Below the pieces are notes generated by a model that saw only the letters and a program-made list of their open reading frames with translations, did not search any database and was not told the origin of the DNA. The position numbers and the translations under genes were made by a program. Shown here piece by piece: positions 1 through 7,710 of a stretch of 13,547 nucleotides of DNA. The first letter of the stretch is position 1; each line of letters starts with the position of its first letter. The DNA is taken from positions 1 to 13,547 of the forward strand of contig NW_014012111.1 in the NCBI RefSeq assembly GCF_000611645.1. The letters are read 5' to 3'. The stretch is from Monoraphidium neglectum. Its lineage: Eukaryota; Chlorophyta; Chlorophyceae; Sphaeropleales; Selenastraceae.

Positions 1-457
1 GGGCCGGCCGCGCGCGGGGGCGCGGCCGCGGCCGCGGCCGCGGCGGCGTGCGGCGTGTCGCTGAGCGGAAGCACGACAGCGAGGAGGCGGCCGATGCTTC
101 CGAGGGGCCGGGCAGCGGCAGCAATGGTGGCAGCGCATGGCAGGCGGCAGCGCCCTCCGAGGAGGGGGAGGATGTTGAGGGCGGTGGTGCAGATCAGCCT
201 GCTGACGAGGACGGCAGCATGGAGGAAGCTTCTCGGCGGGATCAAGGGCAGCGCCAACAGGTGGATGTGCCCCCAGGTGCGGGGCATCCCGAGCGCGGCG
301 CCACTGCCGCTGATGGCTCCTGCCTCAGCAGCGGCGTGGCGGCCGAGGTGGGAGCCATGCCGCAGCAGCCTCTGCAGCGACTGCCTGGCGGGCCAGAAGA
401 GGCGGCTGGGCAGGGCGCAGCTGTGTCAGGAACGGGGTCCCCTCCGGCCCTTGATTC

Positions 458-503
<46 letters not shown>

Positions 504-559
504 TCAAAATTATTCCCACCCGTGGAAGAGGCAGTACAGGCAGAGAATGACCAGGATCC

Positions 560-601
<42 letters not shown>

Positions 602-899
602 TCTTCACCCGCAGGGCCATGAAAAGCAGGCTGCAGACGTGGGGGATGCTGCCGCGGCAGACGAGCAGGCACACCAAGCGCCTGGGCAGCACGGGGGGTC
701 GCAGCAGCAACAAGGGGGGGAGCTGCCAGGGCCGCGCCCGCGGGAAGGGGACGGCAGCCAACAGCACGGGCCAGATGCGGCTGGCCCGCCGCACGACGGC
801 GGCAGATCCCCGAGGCCGTGCGGCGCGCAGCCTGATGAGCAACTGTCTGGCGCGGCGGCGGCGGCGCCTGCCCCTGCGCTGCCGATGCAGCTCGGTTGA
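1..899 (+). CDS. 3' part of a gene for an RG-rich, acidic, polyQ low-complexity protein (5' end off the window)
   Basis: The reading frame is open from the left edge (first full codon at base 3) to a TGA at 897-899. I do not recognise the protein. The first residues encoded are an Arg-Gly alternation (about bases 3-47), as in RGG/GAR-type RNA-binding tails. A short basic patch (RRVAERKH) follows, then a Ser/Glu/Asp/Gly-rich acidic stretch and a Pro/Gly/Gln-rich region. Two polyGln runs are present: Q14 at 459-500, all CAG, and Q13 at 561-599, one codon CAA. The rest is Gln/Gly/Pro/Ala-rich, and no folded domain is visible. It is probably the disordered C-terminus of a larger regulatory or RNA-associated protein whose domain lies upstream. 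The choice of frame rests on the long open frame and acidic/Gln composition; other frames of the CAG runs give poly-Ser or poly-Ala shadows. An upstream intron boundary within the first bases cannot be excluded. Confidence 0.6.
459..599 (+). repeat. Two CAG microsatellites coding polyGln (Q14 and Q13)
   Basis: Bases 459-500 are 14 uninterrupted CAG codons. Bases 561-599 are 13 Gln codons with a single CAA interruption. They are separated by about 60 bases coding a charged linker (HSKLFPPVEEAVQ and following). Pure CAG runs are expected to vary in length between strains. Confidence 0.9.
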
Positions 900-1536
900 C
901 GCGGGTCAGGTGGCGCGGCGGCAGCCCCCCCACCCCCCAAACGCTGCTGCCTGACTGTCGATGCTCTGCACGCTGTTTGAAGGCGACCCTTTGACTGCCT
1001 GCCCTGTCTGGAATGTGCATACTTGTTTCCAAGAACAAACCCCTCTCACAGCCGGCACCCCTCTCCAACACCACGTGCGGGCGGGCCCGGGCCAAACGTG
1101 CCCCTGTCCTATTACCTGTCGTGTTTCTACACAGTGGTTTGGGCCCCACCCTCTCATGCACTCTTCCTCTGCTGTAACATAAACGCAATCGTCGGCAGAG
1201 TGAGCTGCAGGGCATGCACAGGTGCTCGAGTGACGCTGTGTTGCGATGCCAAGGGGCAGCCGTGCGGCGTGGGGCATGGCGCAGCGCCGCGCGCGGGGGG
1301 CAGAGACAGCTTGAGCCCAGGGGTGAAGGGGCAAAATAGCGGCGCACGGCACTTGGTGCGCACGAGCCAGGCAAACAGAGCGGCCGAGTGCGAGGGAAAA
1401 TTGCATGAGGCATCATTGGGCAAGTGTTGTTGTGCAAAAAGAATTTTTCGCGCAAAGAGGGCGTGTATTCATGTGTGGCACATGCAGGTGTGTGGATGAC
1501 TGTGCAAACTACCATAAATTGTAGTGGGCATTTGAA
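900..1536. other. 3' UTR of the polyQ gene and short intergenic region
   Basis: No coding frame here is convincing. The plus-strand transcript probably ends shortly after the TGTAA at 1173-1177. Bases about 1400-1560 are clearly more AT-rich than the flanks (for example runs of A and T around 1436-1446), consistent with a spacer between two converging transcription units. Confidence 0.45.
1173..1177 (+). terminator. Polyadenylation signal TGTAA for the polyQ gene
   Basis: TGTAA is the characteristic poly(A) signal of chlorophyte algae. This copy lies about 275 bases after the stop codon at 899, a plausible 3' UTR length. I saw no other plus-strand TGTAA between 900 and 1560. Confidence 0.5.
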
Positions 1537-1541
1537 TTACA
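1537..1541 (-). terminator. Polyadenylation signal TGTAA for the CAP-domain gene
   Basis: TTACA on the plus strand reads TGTAA on the minus strand. It lies about 540 bases downstream of the minus-strand stop at 2078. A second minus-strand TGTAA at 2069-2065 sits only nine bases past the stop and would leave almost no 3' UTR. It is a weaker candidate unless the last exon is different from my model. Confidence 0.4.
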
Positions 1542-2077
1542 AACAGCACGAGAAAGCTGTCTAGCTTGCAGAGAGGCCGCAAGCTCGGTGCGCAACCCGC
1601 CTACGCAGCGCGCGCTCAGCACCACTGCGCCCAACGCCGCGAAACACTTGCCGGCGCGCGGTAGCACCCTCTGCGGCCGGATGCGGCGGTGCAGAGATCA
1701 CGAGGACCAAATCTGCTTCTGTTTTGTGTAGACCTGGTGCACAACATGGCGTGGACGGGGAAAGAAGGGCAGATGGGTCGGTCGGCTTGCATGTCACACC
1801 GCTGCAGCACCTGGGACGCACCCGTGCAAGCAGCAGGCCCGCGTGCCCCGATTCCAGGCCCCCGGCCACGGTGGTCGAGGGCCCCGCCCCCGGCGGCCCC
1901 GCGGTATCGCGCGCACCGCAAAGCGCCCTGAGTCCAGCACCACCGCTTTGAGGGGCGCGCCGCCGCGCCCTCTTGATTCGGAGGCCCATGTCTGGCGCCA
2001 CGAGGCGCCCTCGGCCACCTGCGCGACCTACAGCGATGCGAGACGCCCGCAAAACGGCGCGGGTTTACATGGTGACA
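1542..2077 (-). other. Probable 3' UTR of the CAP-domain gene
   Basis: This GC-rich stretch has several long overlapping open frames on both strands, as expected from composition. None shows a domain, signal or acceptable continuation of the lectin-like region. I treat it as 3' UTR. An extra 3' exon of the CAP gene here cannot be excluded. Confidence 0.35.
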
Positions 2078-3480
2078 TCAGGCACGTGGTTGCGTCGGCG
2101 CGCGGCAGCGCTTTGGCCGCCGCAGGCGAGCCGTGCCGTCCGCAGCGCCGTGCGCCAGCTGCGCGCCGCCCGCCTGGACCGCATCATGGCAAGACGCCGA
2201 ACCAAACAATTGGTAATCGGCCGCATCCATATCACCAACGCTCGCTGAGGCTCTGCTTTTGAAGCCAACTTCAGCACCCCTGCCCCCAACCAACAGGCCC
2301 ACCAGGTTTGCGTCCCCCTGCATGCACAGCCGCCCCGCGGCCCCGCCCCCGTCCCCGCCGCCGCCAGCCGGGCCCGCCGTCCAGACGACCCTGCCGTTGC
2401 CGCCGCCCTTGACCAGCTCGACGCCGCCGCCCGGCCGCACGCACAGGAGGACGCCGCGGCTGGGGGACCGCACGCAGCCCGCGCGGCCGCCCTGCTGGCT
2501 GCTCACGCACCAGCCGGCTGTGACTGTATCCGTTTCAAACACGTAGCGCGGCGCGCCCAGCGCCGGCGCCGCGGACGGCGCGAGCGCCGTCGGGGCGGGG
2601 GCCAGCGCGGGGTCGGGCGCGGCGCCGCCCGCGGGCGCGACGTTTTGGGCGAAGCCGTCAATGCTGTTGCCTGGGGGGTCGTACTGGCAGACGACAAACA
2701 GCCTGCCGGGCGCCCAGCCGGCCAGGCCGTCGCAGATCGCGTAGCCGCAGCCGACGCGCCTGGTGGCCCTCCAAATGAGCTGCGGGGCGCAAGAGAGGAT
2801 CGCACTTGGCGCAGCGTGTGGGGGTGCAGGGGTAGGGGCGGCGGCGGCTGTGGGGCCGCTGGGACGGCTGACCCTGGTGTGAGGTGCGACTGCGGACAGA
2901 CCAGAGGTGATACACCGGCTGACGGCCCAGGATCACAAGCGCACACACGTGCACACACTTTTTCAATTCAGCCAACCCCACAAAATCCAACACGCGTGCC
3001 ACGTGCCTGCGTAAAGTGCCCTGTTCGGGGGTCAAACCCCGGCCGGCGGAAGTCGTAAATGGAGACCTCAGCGAACCATGCATCGACCGCCGCCCTGAGG
3101 CCGGCCGCCACCGCAGCACTGGAGCTGGCGTACAGATTCTCCCCGTAGCCGCTGATGTAGGAGTGCTGCCACCTGCAGCGCCGCGCGTAGGCCTGCGCGC
3201 TCGCGGCCGCCGCGTCTGACCAGGTCAGCGGCGCCGCGCGGTGGCGCGCGCGGTACGCGTTGTGCAGCTGCAGGACGTCGCGGTACTGTTGCGCTGCGCC
3301 GGCCGCATCGTCGGCGCCAGCAGCCGCGGCGGACAGGCGGCGGTGGGGCTCCGGGGGTCGGAGGCTTGGGCGGTCAGCAGTGGCGATGGTCGGCCCACCT
3401 ACGAGCACCTTTTCGGCTGCCGCAAATGATGCCATCATGCAGCATAGCAGCAGGGTCGTCTCTACCCATAGCCCTGACAT
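2078..3480 (-). CDS. Secreted CAP/PR-1 (SCP-like) domain protein with C-terminal B-lectin-like region
   Basis: Two exons: 3480-3007 (158 codons) and 2779-2078 (234 codons including TGA), about 391 residues. The chosen ATG at 3480 begins a signal peptide with hydrophobic core TTLLLCCMMASFAAA, likely cut near residue 22. An in-frame ATG at 3534 would add 18 residues before it and is less likely. The CAP domain spans about residues 64-196. It shows the LQLHNAYRARH helix, the four tetrad residues (His106, Glu114 in GENLY, Glu138 in AWFAEVSIYDF, His155 in GHFTQ), and after the intron LIWRATRRVGCGYAIC and FVVCQYDPPGN. A Pro/Ala linker follows. Residues about 245-320 then resemble a bulb-type lectin: NGRVVWTAGPAG, then RLCMQGDANLV, close to the family's VWxSxT...LxMQxDGNLV. 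CAP proteins are extracellular and often bind sterols or act in defence or cell-wall contexts; the exact role here is unknown. The intron uses a GC donor. The 3' end past the lectin motif is uncertain. Confidence 0.85.
2780..3006 (-). other. GC-AG intron in the CAP-domain gene
   Basis: On the minus strand exon 1 ends ...CACTTTACGCAG and the intron begins GCACGT. It ends ...CCCCGCAG before CTCATTTGG. Joining phase 0 gives GHFTQ-LIWRAT, exactly the invariant CAP motif HFTQxxW. A GT donor two or more bases further on would break this motif and the frame. Length 227 bases. Confidence 0.8.
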
Positions 3481-4734
3481 TGCTGCGGGTTCTGTTGTGA
3501 CAAGCCGCAGCCGCTGCCAGGTACGTTGGGGCACACCCCGGCCTTGAGCTCAGGCGGGCGGCGGGCGCGGCGGCGTTGAGCCACCAGGGGTGGCCTTGAC
3601 GCGCGGGAAGTGCTGCCTTGGGCACAGGCCGCTGTTTTGGGTCAGCTGCTGCAGCTAGGTCATCAAATCGTGCAATCACAATTGAGGTGAGTCCGTCTCT
3701 TTGACATCTGTGTGCGCGTGATCGCCGCACTGCGTTTGAACCGCGAAAGTCTACAAGCTACGAACACGAATGGCGCATGACCGAGGTTGAAAACGGTCAA
3801 GCTACGGCTGCTGCTCGCTCTCGCTCGCGCTGCAACCGGGGAGTACAACCTGCCAGTGACGCCGCGCCGGTGACGCCCTCTGCTGGTCTGGGTTGGGCCG
3901 AGATGGCTTTGGCACTGCGCATGCACGAATTGTGCGCTGCCATCATTCCCTGGCGTCCAGCTGCCCGTAGCCTTGTACGCCACGGGAGCGCAAGAGGAAG
4001 GCAGATCTGCTTGCACGAGTGCACGGCTGCACGTTGCGGTGCATCTGTGAGGGCTGCAGGTTCTCAGGTGCGTGCCAACCTGCTGCAATGCCGCAGCATT
4101 TCACATAATATGCACAGCAGTGCATGGGCGGCCACATGCAGTCGGTGCAGGAGCGGCATGTGTGGGCATACATGCGCCCGCGGCCATTTCAGTCTGCACA
4201 TGCTGTACAGGAGACCCAGAGCAGGGCAAGTGGATGAACAGCTTTCCTAGAAAGAACTGTGGACAGGTGGGAGCTGAGAATTTGTGGTGGCAATCAAGAT
4301 GTGTGCAGGGCGGCTGGCGCAGCCGTGCGCTTGAATCAGGGTTCGATACAACTGAGATTGATCCACAGTTGAACAGTCTGAGCGCACAGGACACCGCAGG
4401 GCGGCTTTGAGGCTTGATGAGGCGTGCGTATGACACGTCATGCATGTGTGGCAAATCAAAGTTGAGAGGTGACATTGCGTGATGCTTTGTATATGCGTTT
4501 GGTGGCATGGAGCAGCTGCGGCCCTGCTGACTGCCCTCCGAGTTGCAGATTGCTGTTGCAGACTTGAAGACTGCTTGGCTTGAGCAAATTCGCCAAAGCA
4601 TGCACGGTATGCGCGCTACTTGGTTACCGTAGTTGTCGATGATTGCACCTGCATACATAGTCTTCACATTGTGTGCACGCGCGCGTGATCATCGCTGATC
4701 TCTCGGCAACCTTGGCGCACAACGAGCCAATACC
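3481..4734. promoter_or_regulatory. Divergent intergenic region between the CAP gene and XRCC2
   Basis: About 1.25 kb with no convincing gene. It should hold the 5' UTRs and promoters of both divergently transcribed neighbours. Bases from about 3660, and especially 4400-4700, are less GC-rich than the coding regions and are rich in TGCA/CATG-type words. I could not identify a clear TATA box for either gene. Open frames here (for example minus 4667-4101) lack domains and look like chance. Confidence 0.4.
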
Positions 4735-6734
4735 ATGCTCTCAAAGGATCAGCTCTTGTGTTTTGTGACCCCAGACGAGACCGCCGCCGAATTCCTCAGC
4801 CGCCAGGCGTCCGAAGCGGTGCCGACCGGCGTCTTCTGCGTCGACCAGCATGTGCAGCTGCGGCCTGGGCAGGTGCTTGAAATCGTGGGACCAACGGGCA
4901 CAGCAAAGTCGGAGCTGCTCGCTCAGGTGTGGCGCCGCAGAGCACACACGCAAGTCATGACGCCCGCTGGTGTCGAGGCTCTCCATTTTGTGCACGATGG
5001 TGTCGAGGCTCTCCATCGGCTCGGCCAGCAGAGCAGCTGTGCAGCAAAGCTGAACACGGAGACTGGTGCCTCAAAGACACTTCCCAGGGGCGGCGATGAC
5101 CCCTGGCACGGCAACCGTCACCACCGCACAGATTTCTGCCCATTTCGTGACATCAGCGCACGGCGATGACCCCGCGGCGCCCCCTGGTGGGTGCTGTCTC
5201 TCCGCTCACTGCGCCACGCAGCCCAACCCCAACCAAACACAGCAGCCGCAGCTTGCTGGATGAGCCGTCCGCCGACCCTGCCCCCTTCTGTCCTCCTGAA
5301 GTCCCCGTCCCCATGCCCCCCCCCCAGATCACGTCATCCTGGTTGATCTTGACTCTAAGTTTGACCCGCTGCGCCTGATACGCATCGTGTCCGGGCGCGC
5401 CCAAACCCGTGAGCATCCCTTCGCTGCCCTGAAGGCGCCAAACGACGACAGCGCACCGCAGCGCACACCGCCACGGTTGATGCCCGTCCGCCCGCCCCCT
5501 TGCGACCCCCTACTCAGCGGCAGGCACCGATTCCCTCCCCAGCATAGCCGCCGCGCCCTGAAACCTCCGGCACTGCCCAAATTGCGTGCGCCCGCGCAGA
5601 GCAAGCGGTCGAGGCGGCGATGGGCCGCTTTCACATGGCGCGGTGCCGCAGCAGCGCGCAGCTGCTCGCCTTCCTGGCCACCCTGCCGCAGCGGGTGCAG
5701 CAGCTGCAGGCGAGGGCGCGCGCCCCCCTCGCGTGCTCGCCCTGCCAACCCTTTGCTGTTGCATCAGGTCGAGTGGCGCCCGCGCCTGTGGCCGAGCGGA
5801 GCAGAGCACTGTTTGCACTGTGACTGCGCCTTCGAGACCCTGCTCTTCTTGCCTCACATCTGCCCTCAACCATCTGACATTCTCATCCAATCATCCGCCA
5901 GGGGAGGTGCAGCCTGCTGCTGATAGACAACATCGGCGCCTTCTCTTGGCAGGACCGCGCCAGCCGCCCGCCGCCCGCGCCGCCGCCCGGCGCGCCGCCG
6001 CCGCCCGTGCTGTCCGCCGTGGCCGCGGGGCCGCCGCTGACGCTGCAGCGCGCGCACGCCGCGACGGCGGAGCTCCTGCGGCTTCTGTCGTTGCGGCTGC
6101 GGTTGGCGGTGGTTGCGACAAAGTCGGCGGCGGTGGGCTGGCAGGACGGCCCGGGCGGGGAGGTGCAGAGGATGACGCAACGAGAGTACATGCCCCCGGC
6201 TTGGCAGGCAAGAGGTTTTGCAGGGTTGGATTCATTCGAGGCGTTTCGGCCACAGCTGCGTTCTCTCCGGCCATGCACCGCGCCCGGGCTGAGGGCGCGC
6301 ACCTGACGCGCGCAGCTTGCTGCCCTGCCCTGCTCTGGTGTTGCTGGCCCAGGGCCCGACGCCATCAGGCGGGGCTGCATGCGAAGACAGGGCTGCGCGA
6401 GCGTCCTCACAAGCGCTCTGAGGCCCTGCCGCCTGAAACACCTCTCCCCTCCCATGGTGTCACCCTCCTTGCCGCCTCCCCCCAGCGCATCGTGACGCAC
6501 AGGCTGCTGCTGCAGCAGGGGCGTCCCCCCGTCGTTGACGGCGAGCGGGAGCCGCTTACCCACATCCTCACGCAGCTGCAGGTGGGCTGGCGGGCTCGCC
6601 CCTTTCTCCTCCTTTCTCGTGCAAGCGGCGGCCTGCAAGCAAATTTCCGACACACCTCTTTTTTTTGCGCGCGGGACGACAGGCGGCCTGCGCGTCGCCC
6701 CTCTTCATCTCTCCCTGCCCTTCAGAAAGGATGA
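4735..6734 (+). CDS. XRCC2: DNA repair protein XRCC2 (RAD51 paralogue)
   Basis: XRCC2 is the RecA/RAD51-fold subunit of the BCDX2 paralogue complex (RAD51B-C-D-XRCC2) that helps RAD51 in homologous recombination. Exons: 4735-4926, 5132-5186, 5328-5408, 5600-5709, 5902-6207, 6486-6581 and probably 6726-6734. All phases agree and give 282 residues (human XRCC2: 280). Landmarks: FLSRQ near the N-terminus; Walker A GPTGTAKS at 52-59; HVILVDLDSKFDPLRLIRIV (human VLFIDTDYHFDMLRLVTIL) in exon 3; MGRFHMARCRSSAQLL in exon 4 (human LGRFFLVYCSSSTHLL); Walker B SLLLIDNIGAFSW at 150-162; RLAVVATKSA (human RLVLFATTQT); and AWQ-RIVTHRLLL across intron 5, which aligns gap-free with human AWQQLVKHRMFF. A Pro-rich insert follows Walker B. 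Introns 4 and 5 have GC donors. The last exon is least certain: the spliced and the intron-6-retained frames both end at the TGA at 6732-6734, and alternative acceptors at 6639 or 6682 would give other tails. Confidence 0.88.
4927..5131 (+). other. XRCC2 intron 1 with an internal 18-base direct repeat
   Basis: GT-AG intron, 205 bases, donor CAG|GTGTGG and acceptor CCGCACAG|ATT, phase 0. It contains two perfect copies of an 18-base sequence (see the repeat entry). Confidence 0.65.
4969..5016 (+). repeat. 18-base perfect direct repeat, period 30, inside XRCC2 intron 1
   Basis: GGTGTCGAGGCTCTCCAT occurs at 4969-4986 and 4999-5016. On the minus strand the two copies with the 12-base spacer read in an open frame as MESLDT-IVHK-MESLDT, a ten-residue period. 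Confidence 0.85.
5710..5901 (+). other. XRCC2 intron 4, inferred GC-AG intron
   Basis: Donor CAG|GCGAGG at 5710 and acceptor CCGCCAG before GGGAGGTGC at 5902, phase 0, 192 bases. With this donor the spacing between the LGRF-like helix and Walker B differs from human XRCC2 by one residue. The only phase-compatible GT donor nearby (GTGCAG at 5695) would delete five more residues and matches the donor consensus poorly. A GT at 5768 is in the wrong phase. Confidence 0.55.
6208..6485 (+). other. XRCC2 intron 5, GC-AG intron
   Basis: Donor TGGCAG|GCAAGA and acceptor CCTCCCCCCAG|CGC, phase 0, 278 bases. The join gives AWQ-RIVTHRLLL, colinear with the family. No GT donor nearby preserves this. GCAAG is the classic GC-donor consensus. 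Confidence 0.85.
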
Positions 6735-7076
6735 CCCCTCGCCTGCCTCCCTAATCACCCGAATGTCCCTCTCTGCCACCTGCCGTTCCATGATGTCATG
6801 GTGACATGTAGAGCGAGGCCGGCGGCCGTTGCGAGGTTCCAGTGCCCCTGTACATTGCCACTAACGGCATAGCACCGCGGCCATGATACGGGCTCACGGC
6901 AAAGGTGCACAGGAGCAGCGCCGTTGCCCGGGCAGCCATGGGCAGGAGCGAGCTTGTTGCGAGTCTGGGGCTGGGGACGGCAGCCGTGGGAAACAGGTGA
7001 GAGACGTCGGGGGCCAGCTGCTGCGGCCGCCTCACTCTGTTGGACGGGCTGGAGGGGTGGACCCCTCCGAGGAGTA

Positions 7077-7170
7077 CTGCTGCGGCTGGTGCGGCTGCCG
7101 CTGCTGCTGCCGCTGCTGCTGCCGCTGCTGCGGCTTCTTTGGCTGCGGCTGCGGCTGTGGCTGCTGTTCG
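7077..7170 (+). repeat. Imperfect CTG/CGG trinucleotide-rich tract
   Basis: A run of CTG, CCG and CGG triplets interspersed with GGC. In different frames it reads as poly-Leu, poly-Ala or Cys-rich, with no flanking domain. I take it as non-coding low-complexity sequence rather than a gene. Confidence 0.6.
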
Positions 7171-7210
7171 TTTAAACCTGATTAATGCTGAAAGACATGG
7201 CGAACCCTCA

Positions 7211-7252
7211 CCATCCTACCTGGCTGCATCGCCATCCTACCTGGCTCCATCA
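7211..7252 (+). repeat. 21-base tandem duplication
   Basis: CCATCCTACCTGGCTGCATCG at 7211 is followed immediately, at 7232, by a copy with two mismatches (CCATCCTACCTGGCTCCATCA). No function is visible. Confidence 0.8.
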
Positions 7253-7665
7253 TTGCTGGCGCGGCAACCATCAATACGCAGCAATGCTGTCACCCGGACT
7301 GCGCAGTGCCAAGGCTTCAAGGTGCCAGCGGGCTGCAACTAAACGGCAAGTCCTGCCGGCTTGCTCATGTGGTGAGATACACCTCTAGACCCAATAACGA
7401 CGCCGCTACGAGTGCGTAGCTTTGTCAGATCCAAGGCCTTGGGCACTGCAGAAACAGCATCCAGGTCACCTTCGATGACTGTCTCGCTGACACTGCACAA
7501 GTTCGGCAACGCAATTCGCTGACTCTGACCTTGCCGAGATCGCTTTTTATTACACACGTGCTCTTGCATACACCACGATCTGTGAGTGCGGTGCACGCAG
7601 CAGTCCAACCCAGTCAACAGCCTGTCCTGAACATCTTTGGTGCTAGTTTCGAGTCGCCGAACCAA

Positions 7666-7672
7666 TATATAA
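7666..7672 (+). promoter_or_regulatory. TATA-like box for the Gln-rich gene
   Basis: TATATAA at 7666-7672, directly preceded by CCAA (overlapping CCAAT at 7662-7666). It is the best TATA-like sequence I saw in this GC-rich window and lies 39 bases before the ATG at 7711. With usual TATA-to-start spacing, transcription would begin about 7696-7705, giving a very short 5' UTR. Confidence 0.45.
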
Positions 7673-7710
7673 CCCTTTTGAAAGGTTCCCGCAGTCTGCG
7701 CGGGCTCGCG

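Larger units (their letters stand above)
6735..7665. other. XRCC2 3' UTR, intergenic DNA and upstream region of the next gene
   Basis: No gene is supported here. I found no TGTAA on the plus strand for XRCC2, so its cleavage site may use a variant signal. The stretch holds a CTG/CGG-rich imperfect repeat (about 7077-7170) and a 21-base tandem duplication (7211-7252). From about 7385 onward the DNA is less GC-rich and probably contains upstream regulatory sequence of the gene starting at 7711. Confidence 0.4.

Noticed and set aside
325..1515. Minus-strand open frame of 396 codons with poly-Ala runs
   Set aside because: It is the antisense reading of the CAG microsatellites; no domain is visible and it crosses the stop and 3' UTR of the plus-strand gene.
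1561..2052. Minus-strand 163-codon frame downstream of the CAP gene, as a possible last lectin exon
   Set aside because: It contains no DGNLV or VW-type lectin motif, has no clear acceptor in phase, and has the composition of non-coding GC-rich DNA.
4305..4365. tRNA-like A-box (TGGCGCAGCCG) and B-box (GGTTCGATAC)
   Set aside because: The two boxes are too close together for a tRNA, the B-box lacks its final CC, and I could not pair acceptor or anticodon stems.
4101..4667. Minus-strand 188-codon frame in the CAP-XRCC2 spacer
   Set aside because: It has no recognisable domain or signal, and its Cys/His/Met-rich makeup is unlike the supported genes. It is probably chance in a lower-GC spacer.
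5586..6734. Single continuous 382-codon frame across the XRCC2 region
   Set aside because: It agrees with the XRCC2 frame only in exon 6 and the tail. In exons 4 and 5 the conserved residues are in other frames, so it is a composite shadow.
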